From Methylobacterium sp. AMS5 (GTDB lineage Bacteria > Pseudomonadota > Alphaproteobacteria > Rhizobiales > Beijerinckiaceae), in contig NZ_CP006992.1 in assembly GCF_001542815.1 (NCBI RefSeq), positions 4,655,501 through 4,719,500 of the forward strand: 64,000 nucleotides of DNA, read 5' to 3'. Each line of letters starts with the position of its first letter. Within the stretch, counting starts at the first letter, position 1. The position numbers and the translations under genes are program-made. Below are positions 34,926-44,528 of this stretch, piece by piece. The notes beneath the pieces were generated by a model. The model did not search any database. It was not told where the DNA came from and worked only from the letters and a program-made list of their open reading frames with translations.

Positions 34926-35408
34926 ATGTTGCGCGCAATCCTGCCGCTCGGCCTGCTGCTGGCCGCCCACCCGGCCCGGGCCAACCCGTCGGTCGACGAG
35001 ATCAAGTCCGGCGGCTGCCTCGAACTCAAGGTCGACGGAAAGCCAGCCTCCTGCAACCACGACTTCCGCCTTGTCGATGACGGCAAGGGTGAGATCGACT
35101 TCGTCATCGGCTATCGTGCGGCCCAGGCCAAGCCGGGGATGGTGGTCAACTTCGCGACCGCCCAGACGCCCGACATGGAGAATGCTTACGGCTACGCGCT
35201 CCGCGTAACGCACGTGACGCTGATGACCGTCGGCGCCCCCAACCAGCAACAGCATTGGCCGGCCAAGGGGCTGTGCTTCCTCGTCAAGCCGAACCCAGTA
35301 AGGGCCGGCGCCACACCGATCAAGCAGGACATCGTCGTGATGTGCTCGGCGGCTCTGGCCGACGCAGGTGCCCCCATGAAGCGGATCGACTGGAAGTTCG
35401 TGTTCTGA
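34926..35408 (+). CDS. Secreted hypothetical protein
   Basis: Protein of 160 residues with a short signal peptide (MLRAILPLGLLLAAHPARA, cleavage before NPSVDE). The mature domain has Cys pairs (GGCLEL, ASCNHD; GLCFLV, VMCSAA) and a predicted beta-sandwich pattern ending in IDWKFVF. Family not recognised. It lies in a run of four same-strand genes (34390-36013) of unknown function. Confidence 0.6.
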   Translation: MLRAILPLGLLLAAHPARANPSVDEIKSGGCLELKVDGKPASCNHDFRLVDDGKGEIDFVIGYRAAQAKPGMVVNFATAQTPDMENAYGYALRVTHVTLMTVGAPNQQQHWPAKGLCFLVKPNPVRAGATPIKQDIVVMCSAALADAGAPMKRIDWKFVF

Positions 35409-35422
35409 CGGGAGCGAGCGCG

Positions 35423-35875
35423 ATGAGCACGAGCACTCACGACAAGGATACCGCCCCTTCAGAGTCCAGCAACCCTCTCGGCGAAATGCCCCTACCGAGC
35501 GTCGGCATCTTCTGGGGCGTACCGGATGAAGGCCGCACGGTGTTGGTCACGAATCGCACGACCCTGGCACAGGCGGAAGTTTACGGCGATTGCCTCACCC
35601 ACCCGCGCGGGCACCACGAGGTCTGGGAAGCTTGGCGCCGGCTCGGGGCGACGGCTCTGCGCCGCGGTGGTCTGCCACCGGCCATCGTGAGCTACGAGTA
35701 CGAGGCGTTTCCGCGCGGGCGGGTGGTGTATATGCGCCGGCCGGCGCTGTTCACCCTCTACGCCGACCGGCGTTTGCAGCGGCCTGAGACGGTTGCCGAA
35801 CTCGTCCGGCTGTTCGGCCTGACCGGGCAGACACACACGGTGTGCTCGGACGCGCACTACCGCACGCTCGCCTGA
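35423..35875 (+). CDS. Hypothetical cytosolic protein (150 aa)
   Basis: ATG 35423 follows GGGAGCGAG. After a 25-residue disordered start, the protein has a compact fold pattern: PSVGIFWGVPDEGRTVLV, EVYGDCLTHPRGHHEVWEAW, EYEAFPRGRVVYMRRP, FTLYADRRL, TVCSDAHYRTLA. The conserved look of the His, Trp and Asp positions suggests a real family widespread in alphaproteobacteria, but I cannot name it. Only 17 bp separates its stop from the next (truncated) gene. Confidence 0.6.
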   Translation: MSTSTHDKDTAPSESSNPLGEMPLPSVGIFWGVPDEGRTVLVTNRTTLAQAEVYGDCLTHPRGHHEVWEAWRRLGATALRRGGLPPAIVSYEYEAFPRGRVVYMRRPALFTLYADRRLQRPETVAELVRLFGLTGQTHTVCSDAHYRTLA

Positions 35876-35892
35876 CCCGGAGGACACGCAGC

Positions 35893-36013
35893 ATGGGTGG
35901 CAGCTCAGCCGACATCGAGGCGCTGCTGGTCGATGTCACCAACCCGGACAACCCAATGCCGGGGATGCTGCCGGCAATCTTTCGCGACATCGTCGGACGG
36001 CTCGACGCGGCCG
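35893..36013 (+). pseudogene. Truncated gene cut by an IS630 fragment
   Basis: ATG 35893 has a GGAGGA site 12 bp upstream and reads [20 protein letters not shown], then [18 protein letters not shown]. At about 36,010 it joins sequence identical to the IS630 copy at 56,332. Downstream residues are transposase DNA in another frame. It was probably co-transcribed with the 35423 gene. The remaining 40 residues do not identify it. Confidence 0.55.
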
Positions 36014-36259
36014 GCCGTGCGTGCCGCGATCGCGGCAGCCGGCGCGCGGCTCTTGTTCCTCCCGCCCTACTCGCCCGACTTCAACCCCATCGAGATGGCG
36101 TTCTCGAAGCTGAAGGCGCTCCTGCGCAAAGCGGCCGAGCGAACCGTCGAGGGATTGTGGTCGGCCATCGGACGCCTCGTCGACACCGTCACGCCAGACG
36201 AGTGCGCCAACTTCTTCGCCGCAGCAGGATACGAACCAGATTAAACCGAAAACGCTCTA
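36009..36259 (+). mobile_element. IS630-family transposase fragment, copy 1
   Basis: These 251 bp are identical by eye to 56332-56582. They encode the last part of an IS630/Tc1-type DDE transposase ([20 protein letters not shown], with the PPYSPDxNPIE motif and the catalytic Glu; stop at 36242-36244) and end with AACCGAAAACGCTCTA, the likely terminal inverted repeat. The 5' two-thirds of the element is missing, so it cannot move by itself. Confidence 0.85.
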
Positions 36260-36520
36260 GCTTACTGCACCAAAGGGAAGGCGCCGGTGGCGTCTGAAAT
36301 GCGCCATGAGCGGACACCAGCACACCACCCGGCAGCAGACATTCAGTTTCAGATGAGCGACCGTCCGGTGTCGACCCGTTGCAGGCCCTCGGAATGTCCG
36401 CTCCAAGGATGCTGAGGTAGAGGGCAACGACCGGGTTGGGTGGGAAACAGTCTGGCTGCTTTCAGACGTGTCCGGTCCTCAAGCAGACATTGATCTTGCG
36501 GTTGTAGCCTGACGGCTGCT

Positions 36521-39157
36521 TCACGCCGCCTTCCGAGGGGATTGCTCTCTCATAAAAGCCAGGGCCTGCTCCGGCGTCATCGGCTTGCCGAAAAGGAAAC
36601 CCTGAACCTCCGTGCATCCCGTTTGGGTCACGAGGGCGAGCTGATCCTCAGTCTCGACCCCCTCGGCGGTGATCGCGGTCCCCAGACGCTCGCCGATGCT
36701 GACCACGGCGCGGACGATGGCCTGCGCGTCGAGGTCGTCGATCTCGCGTACGAACGATCGGTCGATCTTGATCTTGTCGAACGGGAAGCGCCGCAGGTAA
36801 CTCAGGCTGGAGTACCCCGTCCCGAAATCGTCCAGCGCGATACGCACGCCGATGGATCTCAGCCTGTGCAGGCAGGCGATGACCGCGTCGCCGTCCTGGA
36901 TCATCAGGCTTTCCGTGATCTCCAGTTCGAGCCTGTCGGCCGCCAGACCGGAGACAGCAAGGGCGTTCGCGACAGCCGCTTCGAGGCCGGGCCGCTGGAA
37001 CTGGACCGCCGAGACGTTGACGGCGATGCGCGCCTGGATCGGCCACGACGCGGCGAAGCGGCAGGCCTCCTCCAGGGCCCAGGCTCCGAGGGGAACCACC
37101 AGGCCGGTCTCCTCGGCGATTGGGATGAACTCGGCCGGCGAGACCATCCCGCGGGTCGGATGCGGCCAGCGCATCAGGGCCTCGAAGCCACGGATCTGCC
37201 CATCCGCCAGCCCGACGATAGGCTGGTAATTCAGCCGGAACTCCCCCTTTCGATGGGCCAGGTGCATATCGAACTCAAGCTTGTTCCGGTCCTCCAGCGC
37301 TTCGTCCATTCCCTTGGTGTAAACCTGGAAGCTGTTCCGTCCAGCGGCCTTGGCCCGGTAGAGGGCCAGGTCGGCGTGGCGATGCAGGAGGTCCACTTCC
37401 AGTCCATGCTCCGGTGCGTGCGCGATCCCAACGCTCGCGCCGATGGTCACGACCTGGCTGCCGAGATGAATAGGTTGGCCGATGGCGTCGATGACGGTCC
37501 GCGCGAAAGCTTGGGCGTCCTCAAGCCTGGTCCCCGGCAGAATGATCGCGAACTCGTCCCCGCCGAGGCGGGCGATAACGCCGTCATTCCCGATGGACTC
37601 CCTCAACCGGTCGGCGACGACCCGCAGAAGCCCATCCCCGGCATGGTGTCCGAGGGTGTCGTTGACCGTCTTGAAGCGGTCGAGATCCAGGCAAAGCAAC
37701 GCGGCTGGAGCGTTTCCGATATCCGCGAGGCACTTTTCAAGGGTTGCATGGAAGATCGCACGATTGGGCAGGTCGGTGAGGTTGTCATGGCTCGCGACGT
37801 GGGCGATGCGCGCCTCGGAGACCTTTCGATCCGTGATGTCGATCTGGAGGCCGACGCAGCGAGCGGGCTCACCGGTCTCGTCGTCGAGCATGCGTCCGAA
37901 GGACTGCATCCATCGTGGCTCGGCCGGGACGGCAGGGTTGGCGATGCGGAACTCGCAGCTGTACGTCGACCGGTCCGCGATGGCTCGCTTGACCTCGTCC
38001 CAGACCCCGGGAAGATCGTCGGGATGGACTTGCGCCTTCCAATCGGCCAGCGGGATCTCCATAGCGTCCTGACCGACCGGAAGCGGAAGATTGTGCATGC
38101 GGGCGCTCATCGGCGAGAGCCGGACGACGTCGTCGCGCATGTCCCACTCCCAGATGCCCGCCTCGGCCGCCTCCTGGGCGAGACGCAGGAGGTCTCCGGT
38201 CGCCTTCAGCGCGTTCTGTGCCGCGATGATGTGGTCGATATCGAGCGCCGTACCGAGCCACTCGATCACCTCTCCGCTGCGCTGCAGGGGGATCATGACG
38301 ATGCGGTGCCAGCGGTAATCCCCGTCATGGCGCCTGAGGCGACCTTCGAGCTCGAAAGCCTGCTTGCTTGAAACCGCGGCCTCCCAGGCGCTCGACATGC
38401 GCTCGACGTCGCCCGGATGGTTGCGGCTGTGAGTTCGCCCGCCCGACCTTTCGGTCTCGCCGTAGTAGGTACGGAAACTTGCGTTCCTGTAGGCGGTGAC
38501 GCGTTTTTCGGGCGAGACGGTCCACACCATCTGCGGCAGGGCATCGGCAAGCGAGGCGTAGCGGGTATTTGCGTCGCGCAGGGCATCATCGGTATCCTCC
38601 AGCGTCGCCGCCACGCGACGATGCTCGCTCCGATCCTGGTAGACGCGCAGGTTCGCGGTCACGACCTCGGCCAAGTCGCGAAGTTGGTTGGCCTGCTCGG
38701 TCGAGAAGCGTCTTGGCTTGGTATCGATGATGCAGAGCGATCCGACCCGGATGCCGGACCTCAGGATCAGCGGTGCGCCGGCATAGAACCGGATGCGCGG
38801 CTCCCCCGTGACCAGGGGGTTCATCCCGAACCGCGCATCCTCCCCCGCATCCTCGACGACGAGAACCTCGTCGGCGAGGATGGTATGATTGCAGAACGCG
38901 ACGTCACGGGACGTCCCGTCGTCGTTCAGCCCGCAGCGCGCCTTGAACCACTGCCGGTCCTCGTCGAGGAGGGAGACCAGTGCGATTGGCGTATCGAACA
39001 GGACCTGAGCCGTTCGGCAGATCGCGTCGAACTGTGTCTCGGGTGCGGTATCAAGGATGTTCAGGTCGCGCAGGGCGGCAAGGCGCTCGGTTTCGTTGGC
39101 GGGGCGCAACAAAGCGATGTCCCTCGGCGTGAACTCCAGGATCGGGCGATCCACCAT
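36521..39157 (-). CDS. GAF-PAS-PAS-GGDEF-EAL cyclic di-GMP protein
   Basis: Protein of 878 residues without membrane segments. GAF domain about residues 25-170 (TPIALVSLLDEDRQWFKARC); PAS domains about 195-310 and 325-445 (WTVSPEKRVTAYRNASF; GIWEWDMRDDVVRLSP); GGDEF domain about 450-610 with an intact active site ARLGGDEFAII but no RxxD inhibitory site just before it; EAL domain about 620-875 with GFEALMRW, the metal and catalytic block LDDFGTGYSSLSYL, and KIDRSFV. Both cyclase and phosphodiesterase motifs look active, so output depends on the sensory domains. It stands alone on the minus strand. Confidence 0.92.
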   Translation of the reverse strand: MVDRPILEFTPRDIALLRPANETERLAALRDLNILDTAPETQFDAICRTAQVLFDTPIALVSLLDEDRQWFKARCGLNDDGTSRDVAFCNHTILADEVLVVEDAGEDARFGMNPLVTGEPRIRFYAGAPLILRSGIRVGSLCIIDTKPRRFSTEQANQLRDLAEVVTANLRVYQDRSEHRRVAATLEDTDDALRDANTRYASLADALPQMVWTVSPEKRVTAYRNASFRTYYGETERSGGRTHSRNHPGDVERMSSAWEAAVSSKQAFELEGRLRRHDGDYRWHRIVMIPLQRSGEVIEWLGTALDIDHIIAAQNALKATGDLLRLAQEAAEAGIWEWDMRDDVVRLSPMSARMHNLPLPVGQDAMEIPLADWKAQVHPDDLPGVWDEVKRAIADRSTYSCEFRIANPAVPAEPRWMQSFGRMLDDETGEPARCVGLQIDITDRKVSEARIAHVASHDNLTDLPNRAIFHATLEKCLADIGNAPAALLCLDLDRFKTVNDTLGHHAGDGLLRVVADRLRESIGNDGVIARLGGDEFAIILPGTRLEDAQAFARTVIDAIGQPIHLGSQVVTIGASVGIAHAPEHGLEVDLLHRHADLALYRAKAAGRNSFQVYTKGMDEALEDRNKLEFDMHLAHRKGEFRLNYQPIVGLADGQIRGFEALMRWPHPTRGMVSPAEFIPIAEETGLVVPLGAWALEEACRFAASWPIQARIAVNVSAVQFQRPGLEAAVANALAVSGLAADRLELEITESLMIQDGDAVIACLHRLRSIGVRIALDDFGTGYSSLSYLRRFPFDKIKIDRSFVREIDDLDAQAIVRAVVSIGERLGTAITAEGVETEDQLALVTQTGCTEVQGFLFGKPMTPEQALAFMREQSPRKAA

Positions 39158-39345
39158 CTTCGAAAAACTAATCGTGATGTCTCGCCGATAGCGAGTTAAC
39201 CGATCCTTGAAACTCCGGGCTCGTTCTCGAAGTTCGTAGGCCGGGAACGGACGTCCCCACGCGCGGCAGACCGATTTGCACCCGACGTCGCGAACGGACG
39301 ATCCCGCGGCGGCGCACGACTTCCCGCTTCCGGCCGTTCACGGTG

Positions 39346-40077
39346 TCATCGTCTTACGAACAGGGCGTCGTTTCGATTGCGCCATGCCTCGTCGGAGAGC
39401 CACTGGTAATCCTGGTCCGGCATGCGGGGAATGCTTTTGAGTTCTGCATCCGGAAAGGGGAGGAAGAAGCTATCCCGCTCCTCCGTCACCTTGAGGGAAC
39501 GGATCGGCACAACGATGCTGTCCTTGCCGGGGGTGAAGAAGCCACCCGATGCAACGATGGCGTAGTCCCGGCCGTCCTTGCTCCCGAAGATGACGTTCCT
39601 GACCTCTCCGACGATCCGGTCGTCGGAGCTGCGAACCTCCGCACCGATGATCTGGTCCGCCCTCAACCCGAGGACGAGACCGTCGACATCGACGAGCGGC
39701 AAGGCGCCCTTTTGGTTGCGCCGGCCTTCCGTCGCCCCCCGACGAACCTTCGGCTCCCGCGCCGCCATCTGCTCCTCGGCCGCATCCTCGTCGTTGTCGC
39801 CCAGGCTGGTCATCGCAGGCCCCGCGATCAGTTCTCGGATGTTGGCCATCAGACGCTCGCAATCCGCATGGCGACCGTAGGACCAAAGCGTGAACGCCGC
39901 ATCCCGTAGGCTCCGAAGATCCTTTACGGTCTGCCGATTGGCGGGCCCGTGAAGGTCGGGCCGTTGCAGGATGGCCTCCTCAAGCTTGGCATCCGCAATC
40001 TGACACTCGGCAAGGGCGGCACCGCCCCCAAGCGTGCAAAAGAATGAGGCGGCTATAACGAATTGAAAGGGGGTCAT
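39346..40077 (-). CDS. PRC-barrel domain secreted protein
   Basis: Protein of 243 residues with a signal peptide (FVIAASFFCTLGGGAALA). Residues about 25-90 form a helical segment with two Cys (ECQIAD; DCERLM), residues 95-125 are charged and disordered, and residues about 135-220 carry a PRC-barrel (IIGAEVRSSDDRIVGEVRNV, KDSIVVPIRSLKV). PRC-barrels are found in envelope and photosynthetic or RNA-processing proteins; in secreted alphaproteobacterial proteins their role is mostly unknown. Confidence 0.75.
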   Translation of the reverse strand: MTPFQFVIAASFFCTLGGGAALAECQIADAKLEEAILQRPDLHGPANRQTVKDLRSLRDAAFTLWSYGRHADCERLMANIRELIAGPAMTSLGDNDEDAAEEQMAAREPKVRRGATEGRRNQKGALPLVDVDGLVLGLRADQIIGAEVRSSDDRIVGEVRNVIFGSKDGRDYAIVASGGFFTPGKDSIVVPIRSLKVTEERDSFFLPFPDAELKSIPRMPDQDYQWLSDEAWRNRNDALFVRR

Positions 40078-40132
40078 CGAGATCCTGGTCTATAATATCG
40101 CCGAAGCAAAACAATATTACATAGCCTTTTTA

Positions 40133-40366
40133 TTAGAGGAAGTTATTGAATGTGAAAAGGCTCGGCGCTGAAGGTCCGGCTTCAACGGCGGGATTATAGC
40201 TGCCTAAGCAGAGCGTTCGATTGTCCCTGGCCTCGCCCTTGGACCTGATTGCCGTCTGTTCCTCGACGCGATGCCTGGGCGTCGCCTGTCGTCCGTCGCG
40301 CGAATGCGCCGACGTCATGCTCTCGATTGAGACTCGTCTTCCGGTGATGGGATCCAGTATGGCCAC
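40133..40366 (-). CDS. Possible small hypothetical protein (77 aa)
   Basis: Start GTG 40366 has GAGG six nt upstream. The N-terminus MAILDPITGRRVSIES looks like a genuine folded start, but the rest is low-complexity and the region is AT-richer than the neighbours. It may be a true short gene or a decayed one. Confidence 0.35.
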   Translation of the reverse strand: MAILDPITGRRVSIESMTSAHSRDGRQATPRHRVEEQTAIRSKGEARDNRTLCLGSYNPAVEAGPSAPSLFTFNNFL

Positions 40367-40621
40367 GATTTGCCTCGCTACCGTAAATCGAGCGGAGCTC
40401 TGCTACGGTCAAGGTTAAGATCACAAGCTCCGAGAAGTTCCGATACCAATTCGCAAATACGAAATTTATTTTAGGAATGGATGTCCTTCTGGCATAAATC
40501 CAATCTCAGTCATTGTTTTACGCAGATTAGGGATTATATTGACTCAATCGCTGGCCACTACTTTTGGGCGTCGGCGCCTGAGAGTTCGATGTGCTCCCGC
40601 CTGATCCACGCGGGGAGCGAC

Positions 40622-40963
40622 ATGGCACGCATGACCTTCGATACGCACGACGAGCGGCTTACCATCGTCCAGGGTTCGGTCGAGGGCACCGGCCTCTCCG
40701 CCGAGCGTGGGGATGTCCGACGCTCTCACCTGCCGACCTGTGTAGAGCTAGCTCTCGTTGACATCGCGACCGAACCGACCATCGTCGTACGGGATTACTC
40801 CAAAGCCTCAATGAGGACGACGAGGGGTCTTTCCTTCGTGGGAGGGGGGCCCGAGTCCACGAACGTGGACGCCGTGCCATCGTCGCACTTCGATGCGGCT
40901 TCGCCGGTATGCATGATGCAGGATCCATCCCTCCTTCTCGCATCGACGGGAGCCCCGGCTTGA
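40622..40963 (+). CDS. Possible small hypothetical protein (113 aa)
   Basis: ATG 40622 follows GGGGAG. The product starts MARMTFDTHDERLTIVQGS and has no known motif. It overlaps the start of the kinase gene by 55 bp in another frame, so it might be an upstream partner or a false gene. The upstream ~450 bp (40080-40560) is AT-rich. Confidence 0.35.
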   Translation: MARMTFDTHDERLTIVQGSVEGTGLSAERGDVRRSHLPTCVELALVDIATEPTIVVRDYSKASMRTTRGLSFVGGGPESTNVDAVPSSHFDAASPVCMMQDPSLLLASTGAPA

Positions 40964-42189
40964 AGGGGGCCGAGGGTTCGGAGCCTTCACTCCAAGGCCG
41001 GAACGCCGCGCTCGAAGCGGAGATCGCTCGCCTGAGGCGTGCCCTCGACGAATCTGTCCGGCGCGGGGGCGCAGGGTCGCCTGGGTCCGTCATGGAGCAG
41101 GAGCATGAGATTTCGGAGGGTAGGGCTGCCCTGGCGCTTGCGGAGACACGCCTGGCCGAATGCGAGCGATCCCTCGTCGACATGACGGCACGCCTCGCAT
41201 CGCTAGGGCTGAGCGAGGCCCGCTATCGCCTCGCCGTCGAGAGCGCCAGGGACTACGCCATCTTCACCTTGGATCTCTCCGGGCGCATCACCGGCTGGAA
41301 CAGCGGAGCGGAGAACCTGCTCGGGTGGGACGAGGGGGAGGCCATCGGCCAGCCGGTGAACGTCATCTTCACGCCCGAGGACAATGAAGACGCCATCGCC
41401 GAGGAGGAGATGAGGCTGGCCGTCACGGAGGGCCGGGCCGACGACGACCGCTGGCACCTGCGCAAGGACGGCGGACGGTTCTGGGCCAACGGCCTCATGA
41501 TGCCGATGCGCGACGACGCAGGCGGCCTCACGGGCTTCCTCAAGATCCTACGGGACCTTACCGAAGCGCAGCTTGCCAGCGAGCACCAGCAGATCCTCAT
41601 CCACAAGCTCAACCATCGGGTGAAGAACACGCTCGCCACGGTTCAGGCCTTCACGACGCAGACGCTGCGGTCGGCGGTCTCCCTGCAGGAGGCACGGGAT
41701 ACCATCACGGCGCGCCTCATCGCCCTGGCCAAGGCGCACGACGTGCTCACTGCCGAGAAGTGGGAAAGCGCCGACCTCGGCCGGTTGGTGCAGGACGCGC
41801 TGAGCCTCCACAATGCCCTTGCGCAACGCTGCCGCTGGGACGGCGAGCCTGTACGCGTGGTGCCGCGGTGCGCGCTGGCGCTGTCGATGATGCTGCATGA
41901 GCTCACGACGAACGCGACCAAGTACGGGGCCCTGTCGAACGAGACGGGCACCGTGACGATATCTTGGGCGGCGTTCGATGACGTCGGTGCTTCACCCGAA
42001 GCTATGCAACGCCTCAAGCTGCGCTGGCAGGAGGCGGGTGGCCCACCGGTGCTACCCCCGACCCGGCGAGGCTTCGGCAGCCGGATGATCGAGAGGGGCG
42101 TGGCGAACGAGCTTGGGGGAGAGGTGCGCATCTTGTTCGAGTCGGACGGCCTCGTTTGCACCCTGGACATTCCGCTCGAACCCCCTTGA
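40909..42189 (+). CDS. PAS-HWE family sensor histidine kinase
   Basis: Protein of 426 residues, soluble. A coiled coil (about residues 30-100) leads to a PAS domain (AVESARDYAIFTLDLSGRIT, GWDEGEAIGQPVNVIFTPED) and then an HWE/HisKA_2 kinase domain: KLNHRVKNTLATVQAF (phosphorylated His, near residue 233), MLHELTTNATKYGALS (N-box) and RRGFGSRMIERGVANELGG. HWE kinases often sense light or redox through PAS and signal to general-stress or single-domain regulators. No response regulator is adjacent; a second HWE kinase lies 600 bp downstream on the opposite strand. Confidence 0.87.
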   Translation: MHDAGSIPPSRIDGSPGLKGAEGSEPSLQGRNAALEAEIARLRRALDESVRRGGAGSPGSVMEQEHEISEGRAALALAETRLAECERSLVDMTARLASLGLSEARYRLAVESARDYAIFTLDLSGRITGWNSGAENLLGWDEGEAIGQPVNVIFTPEDNEDAIAEEEMRLAVTEGRADDDRWHLRKDGGRFWANGLMMPMRDDAGGLTGFLKILRDLTEAQLASEHQQILIHKLNHRVKNTLATVQAFTTQTLRSAVSLQEARDTITARLIALAKAHDVLTAEKWESADLGRLVQDALSLHNALAQRCRWDGEPVRVVPRCALALSMMLHELTTNATKYGALSNETGTVTISWAAFDDVGASPEAMQRLKLRWQEAGGPPVLPPTRRGFGSRMIERGVANELGGEVRILFESDGLVCTLDIPLEPP

Positions 42190-42801
42190 GGCCCATGCAT
42201 GGGCGCAGGACGTCTCACAAACCTGGCGAGAGCGGCCCGGGGTGCGCCGCCGGGCACCTCGCCGCAACGAGTCCCATGATGGGGCGGCAAAGTCCTTGGA
42301 ACGGGTGGGCGCGGAGGGCCAAGGCGACCTTGCGGCAGGCGTGGGGGCCGGAACCCCATCCGGACTTGCCCCTCGGCGACGAGACAGGGGGCGGCGGCGC
42401 CGGTTGGGCGTTCTCCCTGTGAGGGTCGAAGAGACCCAACGGAAAGATCAACGATCCCCAGGCGGTCTTGGCACGTCACGGCGCACGCGGCCCATCCGTT
42501 CGGTCTACGAGGGGTCGGCGGCTCGCCTGCCCGACCCGGCCGGAGATCGTCCCATCGCCGTCGGCTCCGGGCCGTCGGTCCGGCTGGCATACGGAGGAAC
42601 GTCGACCAGCGTCCCGATCAGGCGAAGCAGGGCTCGCTGCTCCGGCTTGCCGGTTCTCCCGTTGGGATGACCCTACGCCCGGTCGCGGGACGATGCGAGG
42701 AAACGGCATCGGCGGAGGCAGGGCCGGATCAATCGCGTCCAAGCACCGGGGCCGGACCTTGCAAGGGACGGCGTTCCCGGGCGGGCCGATGGCTCGAGCC
42801 A
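42190..42801. other. Gap between two convergent kinase genes, no gene called
   Basis: Several frames stay open because of high GC, but none has a ribosome site with a recognisable product. One minus-strand stretch near 42,560-42,660 reads like coding sequence (QRALLRLIGTLVDVPPYA) but has no start and is closed on both sides, so it may be a decayed remnant. Confidence 0.4.
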
Positions 42802-43851
42802 TTACGCCACGAGGTATGCCTTGTTCATTCGAAGCATGACGACGACGCCGGCCGCGTCCCACTCGCGCTCGATGGACCCGTCCAACTGCTGGGTCATCGC
42901 GCGCTTGAGCAATTTGCTCCCGTAACCCCCAGGGCCGGTCGGCGCGGTCACGGGCGGACCGCCGCGTTCCGTCCAGGTGATCACCACCGCGTCCTCGTGA
43001 ACGGGAGACGATACGTCGAGCGTGCCGGTCGGGACCGAGAGGGCGCCGTACTTGAGGGAGTTCGTGGCGAGCTCGTGCACCACGAGGGCCAACGTCGTCG
43101 CGGCCGCCTCGCCGACGCCCATCCTCGGGACTGAGACACGGATGCGGCCGCTGAAGGCGCCCATGTCGTCATAGGGCGCGAGCAGGATGGCAAGAAGGTC
43201 GCCGAGGAGTGCGGCCTTCCCGTCCCCACCGGGGAGTGGCCGGACGAGGTCGTGGGCTCGCCCGAGGGCGGTGAGCCGCTGGGTCAGCTCGCGCGCCATG
43301 TCGACCGTGGTGGTGGTCGATCGGGAGGTGATGGCGGTCAGGGCCGTGGCGATGGCCAGCAGGTTCTTGACCCGGTGGCTCATCTCGCCCGCGAGAAGCT
43401 CGTGGCCCTCCTCGGCCTGCTTGCGTCCCGTCGCATCGAGGAAGACGCCGAACATCACCGCTCCGATGATCCCCTGGTCGTCGCCCTGCCCCCGCGCCGA
43501 GATCCAGCGGACCTCGTTGCCATCCATGATCCGAAAATCGGTCTCGTAGGGTCCGAGGATGGCGCGCGTCGCCGAGAAGGCCGCCCTGACACGGTCGCGG
43601 TCGGCCGGATGGATGCGCGAGGACAGGTCCTCGAAGCTCACGTGGGGTTTGGGCGGAAGTCCCCAGAGCCCGAAGCCACGGGCGTCCATGGCGAAGGTGT
43701 CGTCGTCGACGTTCCAGGACCACAGCGCGACTTCGGCAGCCTCGATGGCCAGCCGCAGGTGCCGGGCGGTCCAGGAGGGAGCGCTGTCGGGTGCCGGTGT
43801 CGCCGCGACCTTTCCCATCGAACCCGCCGCACCCCCTCGGACCCCCGCCAT
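42802..43851 (-). CDS. PAS-HWE family sensor histidine kinase
   Basis: Protein of about 349 residues, soluble. PAS domain (LRLAIEAAEVALWSWNVDDD, SRIHPADRDRVRAAFSATRA) followed by an HWE/HisKA_2 kinase domain: GEMSHRVKNLLAIATALTAI (phosphorylated His), LVVHELATNSLKYGALSVPT (N-box) and GPGGYGSKLLKRAMTQQLDG. The true start is uncertain: ATGs at 43881, 43851 and 43818 are all in frame with weak ribosome sites. It is convergent with the other HWE kinase gene. No cognate regulator is nearby. Confidence 0.83.
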   Translation of the reverse strand: MAGVRGGAAGSMGKVAATPAPDSAPSWTARHLRLAIEAAEVALWSWNVDDDTFAMDARGFGLWGLPPKPHVSFEDLSSRIHPADRDRVRAAFSATRAILGPYETDFRIMDGNEVRWISARGQGDDQGIIGAVMFGVFLDATGRKQAEEGHELLAGEMSHRVKNLLAIATALTAITSRSTTTTVDMARELTQRLTALGRAHDLVRPLPGGDGKAALLGDLLAILLAPYDDMGAFSGRIRVSVPRMGVGEAAATTLALVVHELATNSLKYGALSVPTGTLDVSSPVHEDAVVITWTERGGPPVTAPTGPGGYGSKLLKRAMTQQLDGSIEREWDAAGVVVMLRMNKAYLVA

Positions 43852-44148
43852 GCCGGAAGCGCTTCGTCCGAAGACGTACATCGCTTCGGCGCGGACGTAC
43901 AAGGACGCGCACGCGCATTCCCTCGGAGGGATGAACGGCTGGCCGACGCCATTTGCTGTTACGCTGCCGTCATGGCCGGATGCCGAGCCCGGTCCTGGGG
44001 GGCATCTTCCGCGATGCTTCCCGCCACATCCGCAGCCTGATAAGCCATTGATGTCCGAGCCTCCCTTGCCGACCGCCACGGCACTTTCCGGCGGCGATGC
44101 GAAGACGGTCGGTGGCGATGGGCCTCCCGTCGACGGGGCGGTCGCATA

Positions 44149-44399
44149 CGCGACGTCGCCCGCATCGAGGTGCTGGACGAGGCGTCGGGGCCCGTCCGCA
44201 TATGGCTGAGGCATTGCGCGCACGTGGTTTGGCCGAACAGCTTCCGTAGTGCCATCCACCTTTACGGGCATTCGCATGGCAGCCTGCCGGGGACGGCGGC
44301 GGGCCTGATGTCGGTGTCGACTGCTGGGATTGGATGCCGGTCACCCTGGACAGGATCCATGAGCGTCTGGCCGAGAACGCCGCGAGGGCCGGCTTGTGA
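44149..44399 (+). pseudogene. Metallophosphoesterase tail with a frameshift
   Basis: The first frame reads DVARIEVLDEASG, LRHCAHVVWPNSFRSAI and HLYGHSHGSLPG, the C-terminal GHSH/GHTH motif region of calcineurin-like phosphoesterases. Near 44,295 the reading shifts, and another frame continues GVDCWDWMPVTLDRIHERLA to a stop at 44397-44399, which fits the family ending (V-D-x-W-x-x-x-P-V). The 5' half is missing. The gene is therefore dead, with both truncation and a frameshift. Confidence 0.7.
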
Positions 44400-44528
44400 C
44401 CGCCTCTGCTGACCGTCAACGCCTATGGCTGTTCAGCGATCTCCAAGGCGCCCGTCCTTGCGCAGACGCCTACGGAGAGTCGCCACCAACCCTCTCGGAC
44501 CGCATCGCCAACGGCTGCGTGCGCCTTA

